A stretch of 64,000 nucleotides of DNA from contig OY744520.1 in the NCBI GenBank assembly GCA_963556195.1, positions 155,493,607 to 155,557,606 of the forward strand, in the 5' to 3' direction. Positions 1 through 12,110 of this stretch are shown piece by piece. The notes below the pieces were generated by a model that saw only the letters and a list, made by a program, of their open reading frames with translations, was not told the origin of the DNA and made no database searches. Each line of letters opens with the position of its first letter. Positions within the stretch are counted from its first letter, which is position 1. This DNA comes from Sepiola atlantica (lineage: Eukaryota > Mollusca > Cephalopoda > Sepiida > Sepiolidae). A program made the position numbers and the translations under genes.

Positions 1-382
1 AAGTAGATATCCACCCACGCCATTTGTATCAAAACGAACCACAGTAAATAGAAGGAATATGATGAGCAAATCCCTTAAACGTAGGGAATTTTACGCCATA
101 TTGAAGAAAGTAATTGCATTGCCACAGGTTCTGGTAATCTAAAGAAGGAACGTTGAATAAATTGGAACATGATACCGATAAAAAGTGTTTATTAACCGAA
201 ATGAACGAATACATTTCCTAATGTAGGATGTAATACAACGCTCTACTAGTGTCAGTTAGTTTCCAATTCTAAAATCTACTAAACACTGATTGGAAAAGAT
301 AATGTGGGAATGCGCTTCAGCCCATCAAGAGTGTTTTTCTTTCAGGTTTGGTCACCGCAAACGAGTCATATTGAACTAAGTC
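1..382. other. AT-rich left edge, nothing recognised
   Basis: No coding potential, repeat structure or mobile-element motif could be supported. Short open frames are of random length and composition. Confidence 0.5.
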
Positions 383-1830
383 GTAAAAGGGGTATTGTGA
401 GTAGGGGAAAGATTTATAGGTGGCATACAAATTGTAGTGTTGTGTAGAAATTGCTCACATTACATAAAAATGTATGCATGTTGGTACAGTCCGGGAAACA
501 AGAAGCAAAGAGATCATTTAAAAGGCAAGCGGTCCTAGGAAACGGCTATAAAAGTAAGAGGTTTCTTGCATCAAGGGGACATCAACAGTTAATGAATAGA
601 ATTTAGCTTCTAGTCTGGTTACTTGGGGTGTTTAGGTAGATGGCCTACAAGTGTAGTAAGTTTATCGGAGCACATTCCGTGGAAGAACTTGTATAAAAAT
701 ACTTGAATGCTACATTGCGAAAATATGACAGCGGCAAAAGCCTGGTAGACAGTACGGGACTTATTAGGTTAAACACATTTATTGTACAATGTCCAAGAAG
801 GAGAAAATAGTTGCTGGAGGATCAATGGTGGTTACAATACTCTCTGCATTAGCGAATGTTGGCTTTATAGGCATATATAATACTAAAAGGTGTGGTAGTT
901 GTCTATCGCGGTAGATGGAGCCCACTTTCATTGCAGACGACCTGAAATGATATTCTATGTATTTATTTTATTTGGTATTAATTGTGAATATTAGGCTTAG
1001 CAGTGTAAACGGGAAGGGTTCTATCAATAGGTATTTGAGAAGTTTTTATGTAATTGGTAAAACAAAATAAGCTTTGTCTTAATAAAGGTTAATGTGAATA
1101 ATACCACTACAGAATTGAAATCATTTTTTCAGGATTTAGCTATTGCCTTGGATATGTGCGTGTTCGTTTTGCCCACATGTCGAGAATAGAGCGTAATATC
1201 ATCAGTAAATATACCCATCTCAGACAGGATTACATAAGGGAGGTCATATATGAAGATCGGGCATAAAAATGCTCCAATAATCGACACCTGGGTGCACACT
1301 GGCCTTCATCTGATGTTGTTTTAGTGTACGGGCATCTAAAACAACCTGGATATTTGTTTAAGCTAAGAAGTAGATGATTATATTAAATTCCTGTCCAGGA
1401 ATATCGTATCAAGTAATTTTCATTTATGTCAGACATTGTCAAAGAACTTGGATATGCCAAGTGCTATCGCCCTATACTCACCAACTTTACCAAGTGTGTG
1501 GTATATGCGTTCAGAGATGGCAGTTAAGATATCCGCGGTACAATATAATTTCCAAACTACATACTTCCGTTCAAAAAAAAGTTCAGTATTTGCGAGATGG
1601 TGGAATATCGCAAGATTGATTAACGATTTAAAGATTTTAGAGCGATATTTATAAGGCCTGTTCTTGAAAACTGCTAACACAGAGGGAGTTCCCCAGTTAT
1701 GATCGAAGTCAAATTCGGCTAGGCATCTGTGTAGAGGTTTTGAGGGGACAGGCGCGAGCTAAATAAACCATTTCTTTATTACTATATAACAGGGGTAAGA
1801 TCTAGTCCACATGCTCTAGTTGCTTCTAGT
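383..1830 (-). pseudogene. Non-LTR retrotransposon fragment, family 1 copy A (RT and 3' part)
   Basis: Decayed, 5'-truncated copy of an EN/RT-type LINE of the Jockey/CR1/L2 kind. Such elements encode a polyprotein that nicks chromosomal DNA and reverse-transcribes its own RNA there. On the minus strand the frame at 1429-1680 contains reverse-transcriptase motif A as ALGISKFFDNV, against the usual ALDISKAFDKV. Near 1186-1215 the motif C region reads TDDITLYSR. The rest aligns by eye, in the same order, with copies B1, B2 and C further right, down to a shared 3' region at about 383-480. The endonuclease half is missing, as expected for 5' truncation. Stops and frameshifts are frequent, so it is not functional. 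The family is clear; the exact clade is not. Confidence 0.75.
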
Positions 1831-2426
1831 TATAAATGTTTAATTTTTAAAAATCACTACGACAAAAATTATATATTTTTCGTTAACACAATGTTAAGAT
1901 TAATCTGTAAACCAAGGAATACATGATGTGGTTTAATTAGGTTGATCACTTACAATACGCATGGATGTTCCATTGTATCTCCATGAGTGTCAAATAAAGT
2001 AATTTCGAGGAAGAAGAATAAAAAAAATTGAAATGATTTATTCTTCTTTATCTCTGTCAGCAATGTTTACAGTTTGTTTTTCAAAAATATATAACACGCA
2101 GCATTGTTTCATTGTATTTAATTTTTATTTTGCGGTTAGAATGAACAATTACAGGAGTTGTAGATACCGGAAAACGCCCTGTATCGTACTTTATTAGATA
2201 CTCTGAAAAAAGTAATGTTGTACTTTATTTTCGGTGTAGTAGTGAACATATACATGATACCGTTCAACTGCAGTAACATGTTAAAAGTAGGTATACTTTT
2301 TATTATGATGTATTATTCATTTAGGACAGCATATCATTTAGTTGTCTAAGGCTGATGTGTTAATTCAGTTTGGTTCTGATTTTTAGAGGTGTATTTTCTT
2401 ATTCTCTGCTCTATCGTAAAGACAAA

Positions 2427-2431
<5 letters not shown>
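1831..2431. other. AT-rich spacer, nothing recognised
   Basis: No coding, RNA or repeat structure identified between LINE copy A and the following TA tract. Confidence 0.5.
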
Positions 2432-2504
<73 letters not shown>

Positions 2505-2506
2505 AT
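2432..2506. repeat. (TA)n microsatellite
   Basis: About 37 TA units with one T interruption near 2491. It lies about 120 bp before a hammerhead-like motif. Open frames through it are an artefact of the dinucleotide repeat. Confidence 0.95.
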
Positions 2507-2559
2507 GCAAGTATCCTCACGTCGGTCTCCGTCCGCCCTAAATGTTCATTATAACAAAC

Positions 2560-2690
2560 TGAACACTTTGACTTGGGTCTGAGTGTTTCGAATTGTGTGA
2601 CCGGTAGAACAATGATCCTCCACACTGATGATACTGGAAAAAGATGAAACGCATGATGAAAAACATTTTAAAATATACATACTAATATTG
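2560..2690 (+). ncRNA. Hammerhead-ribozyme-like repeat, copy 1
   Basis: The plus strand carries CTGATGA at 2625-2631 and GAAAC at 2646-2650, separated by 14 bases. This is the order and spacing of a hammerhead core (CUGANGA, stem II, GAAA). The stem II segment pairs poorly here, and no clear cleavage triplet follows, so the copy is probably inactive. A diverged direct copy lies 329 bp downstream. They share the flanks GACTTGGGT, ACCGG.AGAACAAT and GATGAAAC.CA. Hammerheads of this kind are known from Penelope-like elements and retrozymes; either origin fits. Confidence 0.45.
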
Positions 2691-2889
2691 TTTATAGCTC
2701 TTTTAATGCTAAGAGAATTATAATAAGGCTGTCACAATAATTCTACGTTCCACAGAACGTGTCGTTAAACAAAATTCATAACAGCTTTCTTGATATGTCT
2801 GCTTTCATAGACTTCAATATGATTTAATTATCTTAATTTCACCGTGTTTGCTGTGTAGCTGCGTCATCCCATCTGAAAGCAGACAAAAC

Positions 2890-3005
2890 TGAAAATGTGG
2901 ACTTGGGTATGAGGTTTTTAATCGTGTAACCGGCAGAACAATCATCCACCATCCCGATGTTTCCCGAAAAGGATGAAACACACGTTTATGTGCATAAGAC
3001 TTTTT
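2890..3005 (+). ncRNA. Hammerhead-ribozyme-like repeat, copy 2
   Basis: Diverged direct repeat of the motif at 2.6 kb. The core is CCGATGT (2954-2960) followed by a TCC/GGA stem with a CGAAAA loop, then GAAAC (2975-2979). After that, CACA and TGTG can form a four-pair stem III. The first core strand is mutated (CUGAUGA to CCGATGT), so cleavage is unlikely. Stem II is better preserved here than in copy 1, while the CUGANGA strand is better preserved in copy 1; together they support one ancestral hammerhead. Confidence 0.5.
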
Positions 3006-3139
3006 TTATATTGAAATATTATTTAGACTTGGAAAACAAGTTAATAACAAAGACCGATCGATACTGGTAACACTAAGACATGAAGAAGAATAAAAGTGGT
3101 TGCACACCTACAAATGAGGTAGAAAGATAGAAAATGAAA

Positions 3140-5940
3140 GAAAATAACTTATATGGATGAATCCAGATTTGACGACAACAGAAAAGGAAGCTGCTTTCGA
3201 AAAAACGAAGCAGATAAGAGAACGAAAAGAAAATGCTAAAAGCAAAACCACTGAGAATAAAAAAAACAATGAAAAAGCGTCAAAGGAAATCAATTTAAAC
3301 GAGTAAAGAAAAATAGAGCACATTTGAAAATACTGTATACTAACGCAGACTCATTGAGAAACAAAATAACAGAAACTAAATTTGATTGCTAATAAATATA
3401 AAATATTTTTTATTACAGACACGCATTTGTTTACGGGAAGTGTAGACGAGGCAGAGTTGTCAATACCAAATTTTAGATTAATATGGAAAGATAGAAAAAA
3501 TAATACAAAGTTTTTTGGAGGGGTCTGCTATTTATGTATATAACGCGTTAAAAGCTTCTAGATTGGATTGGTTTGATAAAACTGAATCTTTTGCGTTAAG
3601 AATAATTGATGCTAATAACAAAGTTTTCGTCGTAGTATGTATATGTATAACAGATGTATATGTATAACAAATGTATATGTATAACAAATGTATATGTATA
3701 ACAAATGTATATGTATCACAAATGATGGAGATACCATTTACATCAGATAAATCTGAAGATATTATAATGGTCGGGGATTCCAATTGGCCAAATGCAAATT
3801 AGACAAAGGGTTTAGTTGTGTCTCACTTTAGCATGCAGAACGAAAATTTGGAGTTATTTACAACAAACAGTATGCGTTGGTATATAGAAGAAGATACTCG
3901 ATATTAACTAGTTGGAAATAGATTACTAAAAGGTACATTGGATCAGATTTTTTCAAATAATGAATTCATAATAGGAGATGTAAATTTGAAACCACCGTTA
4001 GGTAACTCTGATTATGCATGTATTGAAATCGAAGTTAAAATAAGTGCAGAGTTTGATTATATAAACAGAAAACAGAGGAACTGGTTTAAGATTACCAAAG
4101 GATTTATGTCAGAGAAAGGAGAAAATATCGATTGGAATTATAGCTCGAAAACAACTGATGTTAATGAAATGTGGGAAGAATTAAATAGGAAGATAAAATA
4201 TATGATAGAAAATATTCCAGAAGTTATGAAATTCCTCAAACAGTAATCGTTTATCTTGGGACAGTAATCGTCTATCTCGTAAAAGTAAAGAAAAAGATAA
4301 AGCTTGGAGGAAATTTGGAATTATACCAAGTATGGAACATTATCAAAATGCTGTAAGTAAACAAAATAAATATAAAACACTAGAAGTAAAAGAAAAGTTG
4401 AAAAACGAAAATCAGATTGTTAGGAATTGTTAGAATATGTTAAAGAAAAAACTAAAATTCAAAAAAAACGTGAGTACAGTAAGAGATGATGAGACAGGAG
4501 ATTTAACAGACACACCAGTAGAAACAGCTGGTGTACTAGCAACTTTTTTTCAATCTGTTCATTCTTTTGCGGAATTTGGTCCACTACAGGAGAGTTGTTA
4601 TGGGGAGGGTACAACACAAATTATGGATGCACTAAAAGTAGAAACTAAAGACATAACACTGTTACTATCCAAGTTGGATGTTAGTAAAAGTACGGGACCT
4701 GAAGAAATCTATTCTAAAATATTCAAATACTTATCATCAAATGAAGGCTTTATCAATGCAATAACCAATTTGTGTAGGAAATGTATGGAATATGAAGAGA
4801 TTCCATATATTTGTAAAACAGCTATAGTAATACCGCTACATAAAAAAGGTTCGATACATTTAAAAAGTAATTACAGACCAGTTTCTCTAACATGTATTTT
4901 GTGTAAGGTATTTTGAAAAATAATAACAAACCACATATTACATTTTATAAAGGATGATATGAATTTTAACCAAATGGCTTTGTCCATGGTAAATCAACAT
5001 TATCTAATATTTTGGTAAGTATTGACATTATAAATGAATATTTGATGGAAGAGGATAGTGTGGATATCATATATTTTGATTTTAGCAAGGAATTTGATAC
5101 GGTATCTCATTATCGTTTTCTAGTGTAAATGAAAGATTTTCCTATCACTGACAAAATGGTAAATATTGTGAAGGAGTTTCTGAAGGATAGAACTATGAAG
5201 GTAAAGGTTAGAAACAATTATTCTGTATCACAGTACATACGCTCCGGTGTTCCGCAGGGTTCAGTATTGGGTCCTTTGTTGTTGTTTGATATTCATAAAT
5301 GATTTACCTAATAATATAAATTCAGAAATAAAACTGTTTGCTGATGATGTAAAACTACTTGTGACACCTTTATCAAATGTAATACCACATATAGATCTAA
5401 ATAAATGATCATATTAGGAGGACATTTGGAAATGTAGATTTAACCTAGACAAATGTAAAGTACTACATGTAGGATCCAGAGAAATCAAATAAGTAGATGG
5501 AGACTGCGATTTGGGAGTGGGGTTTGATAATACATTTAAAGCAAATAATCATATTTTGACGATTGTATCGAGGGCAAATAGAATGATCGGGTGGATGGTT
5601 AGGAATATTATTTTTAGGGAGACAAATGTTGTGTAAAGGATATATAAAGCCTTAATAAGACCTCATGTAGAATAATGCATCCAGGCCTGAGCTCCAGCGA
5701 TTAGATATGGACATTGGAATGTAATATTGAAACTGGAAGGCGTACAAAGAAGGGTGCCGAAACTAATAAGTAAAGTAAAGGAGTGCAGTTACAGGGAGAG
5801 ATTGGATGAATTGGGATTTACAACTTTGCTGGAGAGAATAATGAGAGGTTATATGATTTAGACTTTCAAGATAATAAATAGATACCCGGAAAGCAATTCA
5901 TTAAATACACTGCAAATCGAGTCCAACGGAAATCTCTTCC
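3140..5940 (+). pseudogene. Non-LTR retrotransposon (CR1-like EN/RT LINE), family 2, decayed
   Basis: Plus-strand remnant of an autonomous LINE. In order: a charged N-terminal segment near 3160-3230 (EKEAAFEKTKQIRERK); the start of the endonuclease domain near 3335 (ILYTNADSLRNKI); the RT start at 4437-4916 with SNYRPVSLT; RT motif A near 5069-5110 (YFDFSKEFDTVSH); motif B near 5239-5280 (SGVPQGSVLGPLL); motif C FADD at 5337-5348; and a C-terminal segment with ALIRPHVE near 5650. Catalytic aspartates are still readable, but the frame is broken by many stops and shifts, and a 17-bp minisatellite has expanded inside the endonuclease region. It sits between opposite-strand copies of family 1. 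Readings after about 5900 are uncertain. Confidence 0.85.
3638..3722. repeat. 17-bp minisatellite, five units
   Basis: Five head-to-tail units of TGTATATGTATAACAAA, the first and last with single-base changes (3638-3654, 3655-3671, 3672-3688, 3689-3705, 3706-3722). The unit is not a multiple of three, so the expansion shifts the frame of the surrounding LINE endonuclease. Confidence 0.95.
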
Positions 5941-6290
5941 GCTTTAACTTCATCGTTTGCCTCGCTATCGGATAAGCCTCATCAATAATTTTCTTCATGC
6001 CTTCAAGGTTTGATATTCGCAGGCAGATCGTCTAATCACGCGAAACGGCAGATTACCTATAAACCTTCCGGTCCTTACTTCCGTAATAACGACCTCAGGA
6101 AGCCATTAGTTAAAATATCGATTAGAATACGGTCTTTAGTTTATGCTAGAGTTATTCTAAATTAAAAACCAATTGTATTTTATGCAGATGTGAATCTTGA
6201 AATATTAGAATACTCGTGGATTACCTATCAGTAACCGCTGGCTCCGAATTTGGTTCTAGTGTTTACACCTGAAATGAAACATGAACACAC
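5941..6290. other. Mixed sequence after LINE family 2, origin unclear
   Basis: A stretch of higher GC near 5930-6100. On the minus strand it weakly reads EGMKKIIDEAYPIARQTMKLKRKR, which looks like linker sequence of some retroelement, but no known motif follows. No firm call. Confidence 0.25.
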
Positions 6291-6296
6291 CAATAC

Positions 6297-6317
6297 ATAC
6301 ACCCACACACACCCACC

Positions 6318-6395
<78 letters not shown>
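6297..6395. repeat. Compound (CA)n(TA)n microsatellite
   Basis: A CA-rich tract with CCCA interruptions (6297-6337) passes directly into about 29 TA units (6337-6395). Confidence 0.95.
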
Positions 6396-6398
<3 letters not shown>

Positions 6399-6477
6399 TA
6401 ATTAAATAATAAAATAGTATCTATTTATCCTTTTTTGTCTTTTACTTATCCCAAACAAGACACATTGTCCTTGAGAC

Positions 6478-7290
6478 CTAAGGGGCTACTGTGAAGTAAA
6501 ACCCATATTTATAGAAGCATCCGAAGTAGGGAGTTGTGAAGCAAGATAATTATTAACGTTACATTCATACTTTTTCATGTTGGTATAGTCAAGGAAACGG
6601 GGAGTGTGGAAAGAAATTACAAAGGTTAGCAGTCCGGAGAAAGAAACTATTAGAGTAGAAATCCTTCCGAAATATCGGGATCTCTTGAGTGAAGGGTTGG
6701 GATTTAACTGATAGTCGAGTAAGTTGGGTGTATTTACGTTGACGGAGCACCAGAGCAGCAAGTTCGTCAGAGCATATTCAATTTGAATACTTATAAAACA
6801 TTCAAATGGGATGCAATATTGCGGTGGTGGAACAAGTGCAGGAGCTAGGTAGACAGTGTGGGACCTATTATATAACAGACACTTTTTGTACTATGTCTAA
6901 CAAGGAGATACTTCTGGTTCGTTCATCAGCCCAGATTCGACAACAATACTCCATAGATAGGCGAATGTTGGCTTTGTACAGATATAGCATACTGGCAGGT
7001 GTGAGAATATTATACCTCGGTAGAGGAGCCCGCTTTCTTTAGTAAAGACCTGTCAGTTCTTGCTATGTATTTGTTCAGATACGTGTTGCGTGTGTATGTT
7101 AGGCCAAAGAGATGTAATGCTAAACTATCAGGTAGTGTGCTAAAAGCCGTGGCAATCGGTAGTTAGACAGGTATCGTATAATTGTTAAAAGTAAGGAGCG
7201 TTGTCTTTGGTTATTTCGCATGCCATATTTTCCATATCATACCTGCAGGATTTTGTGATGTTGAGGAAGCGTTTTCAATACTCTGAGGTA
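6478..7290 (-). pseudogene. Non-LTR retrotransposon fragment, family 1 copy B1 (3' end)
   Basis: Minus-strand 3' portion of the same LINE family as copies A and C. The 3' terminal region (6478-6580) and the C-terminal coding region match A at 383-1020 and C at 8640-9330 by eye, for example the shared segment around GACAACAATACTCCAT at 6948. Coding sense is lost. The copy ends near 7290, after which an unrelated AT-rich stretch leads to copy B2, which restarts upstream of the position where B1 stops. B1 and B2 are therefore separate insertions, or one nested in the other. Confidence 0.65.
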
Positions 7291-7413
7291 TTTAATTTAT
7301 ATATATATATACTTGATATGGCGGATTTCTTTCTTAATATTTACATAATATGCTGATTTATTATTTTGTTGACATTCGAAATATACATATCTATAGAATA
7401 TATACATATACAT

Positions 7414-8625
7414 ATGTGACAACAATACTTCCAGCATGGGCGGATGGTGGCTTTGTAGGGAAATAGGATACTGGAACGTGTCAGAAGCGATATAGGAAGT
7501 CCACTTTCTTTTGGCAGCTTTAGTGTATTTACTATCTATTTCTTCTAATTCATGTGACCTGCGAGGACATTGAATGTTGGAAACTTGGGCAGGGTGCTAT
7601 TAGCCATAGCAATCTGTGATGGGACAAGTTTTTTTTATAATAGTTAAAAGAAAGTACCTTTGTCTTAGTAGCATTAAATGGAGTAATTGGCTTAAGATTC
7701 AGTCATAACCCTGGATATGTGCGCGTTTGTTTTAGCCACATGTTGAGAATATAACTTGTTTACAACAAGTTATATTCTCAACATGTGGCTAAAACAAACG
7801 CGCACATATCCAGGGTTATGACTGAATCTTAAGCCAATTACTCCATTTAATGCTACTAAGACAAAGGTACTTTCTTTTAACTATTATAAAAAAACTTGTC
7901 CCATCACAGATTGCTATGGCTAATAGCACCCTGCCCAAGTTTCTAACATTCAATGTCCTCGCAGGTCACATGAATTAGAAGAAATAGATAGTAATTTACC
8001 TATCCCACCATTCACATAGTTTCATCAGAAAAGTTGTTTATAAAAACTAAAAACAATAAACGACCAAGGTCCGATCCCTGGAGAACACCTGTATTAATAT
8101 CATGTTGTTTAGATTACTGCCATCGAGGAAAATCTGGTTCTTGATTTTAGCTAGGAATTATCGGATAACACTTATTAATCGCCCAGTAATACTGTATATA
8201 ATGAATTGTAATAACATTACCTTTATGGCATACCTTGTGAAAGGCTTTAGATATATAAAACGCTACCACTTTATCTTCACCTGTCTATTCTAGTGTATAG
8301 TATATACGTTCAGAAATGACCTTTAGAATATCCGCATTAGAATATGATTGCCTAAGTTAAATACTAATAGTCAGAAAGAAGTAAGCATTAGCTAGGTAGC
8401 GGCCTATCGCTTTACTTATTAATGATTACAAAGATATTAGCGAAAAGCGGGTGGTGATTGATGGCCTATAATTCTTTCACCAGAATGCTTAGACACTAGT
8501 ATCACAGAGCAATTTTCAAGTTAAATTCGGCGCGGCATTTGTTGTAGAGGTTGGAGCAAACAGGGGACAGCTCGGAAGAACATTTCTTTATTACTATAAC
8601 AAGGACATTTTTTTAACATAGTTCA
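7414..8625 (-). pseudogene. Non-LTR retrotransposon fragment, family 1 copy B2, with internal inverted duplication
   Basis: Minus-strand RT-region fragment of family 1. It runs in the same direction as A, B1 and C from 7414 to 7760. It is then interrupted by an inverted copy of its own last 230 bp (7764-7993), and resumes at about 7990-8625 with the next part of the element in the original direction. Comparison with A (near 1200) and C (near 9515) shows the interruption lies at the RT motif C region. The segment 8100-8600 aligns with C at 9610-10130. It lacks the 3' terminus and the endonuclease part, and cannot be functional. Confidence 0.7.
7531..7993. repeat. Near-perfect 230-bp inverted repeat with 3-nt spacer
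   Basis: The left arm (7531-7760) and right arm (7764-7993) are reverse complements with a three-base spacer (TAC). By eye I find one mismatch and one single-base length difference in a T/A homopolymer. The foldback centre reads ACTTGTT TAC AACAAGT. Arm identity is far higher than between neighbouring LINE copies, so the duplication is much younger than the LINE it copies. Confidence 0.9.
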
Positions 8626-8639
8626 CCCCAAACAAAATA

Positions 8640-11600
8640 GGTCGTCACTGTAGACGTAAGGAGCTACTGGGAAAAAGACTGATTTTTTTTAGGAGGTCAA
8701 CCTAAATTGAAACCTGTGCAGCAGGATGTCTGTTTACATTAGTTTTAAATTTCTGCATTCTACTACCGCCAGCACACCGGGAGCAGGGAGGGAGTTCCAG
8801 AGTCAAGCAGAACGAGGAAAGAAGCGTTTGGAGTAAAAAGCTCCTCAGCATCTGTAGACCTCCAAGGTGAATGGATAGGCTTTTGCAGATTGTCGGGTTT
8901 GTCGAGTGTATTTACGTTGTCGGGGCACCAGATCAGCAAGTTTATCAGAGCACAATCCATTGAAGTACTTGTAAAACATGAACAATGGAGCATTATTGCA
9001 GCGATGGGACAGGGGCTGGAGCTTGGTGGATAGTGAGGGGCCTATTAAGTTGGCGACTCATTTTTGGACATTGTCTAAGAGGGAAAAACTAGTGGATGAT
9101 GCCTTAGCTAAGATGTGGCAACAATACTCCATGCATGGACGGATTGTGGCTTTGTTGAGATATAGGATAATGTCAGGTGTGAGAAGTTTACAAGCTCGGT
9201 AGAGGTAGCCGATCTGCTTTGCAGCAGCTCTGGCAATGTCTTCAATGTATTTATTCAAATTCAAGTTATCTGTGAAAGTAAAGTCGATCAGTTTAAATGA
9301 TGAATTCTCAGTTACGGTGTTATTTACCATGGCAATCAGTGGTTGAAGAGGTTTCTTGTAGTTATTGAAGTAAAGTAACTTTGTTTTTGCGGCATAAAAA
9401 GTTACCATCAATTTTTTACACCAATCCACTACAGACTGGAGTCATTTCCTAGGGATTCAGCCATAGCCTCAGATATGTCCGCGTCGGTTTTGCCTACATG
9501 ACGAGAGTAGAGCGTGGTGTCGTCATGAAATATTTTTTATCTCAGTCTTAATGGCATTGGGAGGTCATTTATGAAAATCAGGAACAGTAGATGTCCAAAG
9601 ATGGGGTACACCATAATTTATAGCATGTTGCTTAGCTAAACGACCATCGAGGACAACCTGAATCTTTCTTTTTTTTAGGAAGGATTTAATTATATAAAAT
9701 ATTTGTCCAGCAATACCATCTGAGTGAAGTTTTATGAGGAGCCTTTCATGTCAGACCTTGACAAAGGCCTTGGATATATCAAGTGCTACCGCCCTAGCTT
9801 CAGCTGCCTTTCACAATGCATCATATATGCGTTCAGAGATGACCGTTATGAATATCTGCGGTAGATCGTGCTTGTTTAAATCCGTATTGATGATCAGAAA
9901 AATGTTTAGCATTAACTAGGTGTCAGACTATCGCGAGATTTATTAATCATTCAAAGATTTTAGCAAAGATCGGGAGTAGACTGATAAAGCGGTAGTTTAG
10001 AGGATCAGTTCTATCTCCATAATTCTTGAAGACGGGTACCACAGAGGCAATTTTCCAACTATAAGGGAAACAAGATTCGGCAAGGCATCTGTTGTATAGT
10101 TTGGAGAGGATAATGCCCAGCTCAGCAAGGCATTTCTTTATTACTATTACTGGTATAAGATCAGGCCCAGACGCTTTGGAGGTTTCAAGGGTTTTATGAT
10201 GTCTATGACCTGAGATAGGGTGATGACCAGGTTCTCAAGTGTGGCTTCAGTCCGCAATACGAATTTAGGGAGGGGGTAGTTTGCTGAGTCCAAAGTGGAG
10301 TTGTATGCGAAACGCTAGGCAAGTAGTCTAGCCTTATCATTTGCCGTGCAAGCAACATCGTTGTGATTTGATAGCGGGGGTATTGTCGATTGTCTATTGT
10401 TCATCACACTATCGTAGATTTTCCAGAAATCACGAGTACCTAGTTTCTGTGACTGAATGCATTTTTTGGTTATCTCTGTATACCTTCTCGTTGATATCAT
10501 TCCCTGCCTCTATAAATGTCTGTCTGTTCGCAGTTGACTTATGGCGGCCGAATTTTCGGAATAACTTCTGTTTCTCAGCAATAGAAGCTACACATTCTGA
10601 GGAGAGTGTAGTTTGCGGAAAAAAATTCACGTGAGGACATAAGCATCAATTCCCGCATGGACCCATTCGGTTATCTCATTTGCACAGTGATTAGCAGGGA
10701 GTGAAAAGGTTTCACCCCATGGGGCGTCGCTGATGTGATCCCTGGTGGATTCAAAATCAGCCTGCTCATAGTTTCACGCCGTTTTGAGCAACGGCTCGTC
10801 AGCTTTTGGCCGAGTTTGTAAGGTAATAAGTATCATTACCACAACGTGATCAGAGTTTCCGAGCGGGCTATGGGCATTCGCCACACAAGCCTCGGATACT
10901 AAGGTCAAGAACAGGTTGTCAAGTTAGGCTCGCTGGTCCGCATGATCAAGAAGGCGGGTCAGCAAAGTGACAGTCTGCGAGAGATCGTGAGCTGAGGAGA
11001 AATTAAACGTAGTTTCCAGCTGCATCAGTCACGCTGGAAAATCGCAAACAGTCACATGTGAGGTAAAGCAAATCAAAAGCACATCTAGGCTGGGTCCTCT
11101 GACTCTAACCTATGTGCTCTAGTCAAGGGGAGAGTGTTCCGAACATAAACCCATAGCCCGTGCACATGTTTGTCAGAGTCCTTACGGTAGAGTGGAAAAT
11201 AATCAGCTATGTCAAAGTGGTGAGCGGAGATTGAGAATTGAAGGTTTGTTTCACTTAGTAATAGGATATACGGGGTGTTTGTCAGGTGAAACGTTTCTAC
11301 ATCGTTAATGTTGGTTCTAAGTCCCCGGATATTTGTGAATGCAAGCCTCAAGGGCGGAGGCGAAGATGTTTTTTGTTAGGTTTCTAGTTTAGGTTTAGTT
11401 TTTATTTTTTATTTTATAAATTCATGTTTGTTTTTAGATTGGCTGCAGAGGGAAAGATGGGTGCTTGTTTGGTGCCAATAAGCTCACACAACCAGTCCAG
11501 TAGTTGTTACTTTGCCCATGGGTTGTGGCTCTGGGAAATCCCACCGGAGTTTACTGTAGGGTCGCTTTTCCATAAGTGATATGTCACGAACGATTACCAA

Positions 11601-11965
11601 CGATATCATGCAACTGTTGATGGAGCAGCCGTACTTAGCGCTACCTAAAATTTAGGGCTCCTAACTACCAGTCGGAAACAGTAGCCAGACAAGCTGTCTA
11701 ACCTGTACCCTCAAACTATCGGAACAAGAGCGACCCAGACTAGCCATGTAGGACTTAGTGACGAAATAACGTTCTCCAATTTGCCCAGATACAGAGAAAG
11801 AGAGACGCCGTTTATTGCCTTAGTCAAGAAACTAGGCCATGCACTAGGTTTTTTCAGAGGCGTCCCAGTGATTTTACCTCTACTCCTGGCTAATAGACAG
11901 AGAAGGAGTGCGAAGGCCGAACGATAGACATAGCCCACCTACTTCTTAAGCAATTATAGGTTTGC
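8640..11965 (-). pseudogene. Non-LTR retrotransposon, family 1 copy C (near full length, decayed)
   Basis: The most complete family 1 copy, on the minus strand. From its 5' side: a 5' region (11440-11965) shared with copy D; the endonuclease start at 11085-11351 (LAFTNIRGLRTNINDVETF, then LLLSETNL and HVHGLWVYVRNTLPL); a linker at 10315-10630 (YTEITKKCIQSQKLGTRDFW); RT motif A near 9762-9805 (ARAVALDISKAFVKV); motif C near 9503-9531 (FHDDTTLYS, catalytic DD kept); a C-terminal region at 9058-9429 (IGYLYRACKLLTPD, ATIRPCMEYCCHILA); and a 3' end near 8640 shared with A and B1. Length and order fit a Jockey/CR1/L2-type element. Stops and shifts abound and part of the endonuclease appears deleted near 11050, so it is dead. 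Clade assignment would need a tree. Confidence 0.8.
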
Positions 11966-12075
11966 AAACTGGATACTTTGTACGAGATTCCAGATCTAGG
12001 AAGCTTGTCGATCAAGACTAAGGACGCCTCCTTCCCACACGGTTTGCTGCCAAGACGTAAGTGGTTTGTAGCAAG

Positions 12076-12110
12076 GTTTTATTATCAGAGTTTTCCTTCT
12101 CTTAGATATG
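12076..12110. repeat. Short shared motif flanking family 1 5' ends (copy 1)
   Basis: GGTTTTATTATCAGAG followed by TTTTCCTTCTCTTAGAT recurs with small changes at about 13915-13955, immediately outside the 5' end of copy D, and again at about 45770-45815. It may be the outermost 5' part of the LINE or an independent short repeat. Confidence 0.6.

Noticed and set aside
3638..3722. CRISPR-like direct repeats
   Set aside because: Units are contiguous without spacers, in an animal genome; this is a minisatellite.
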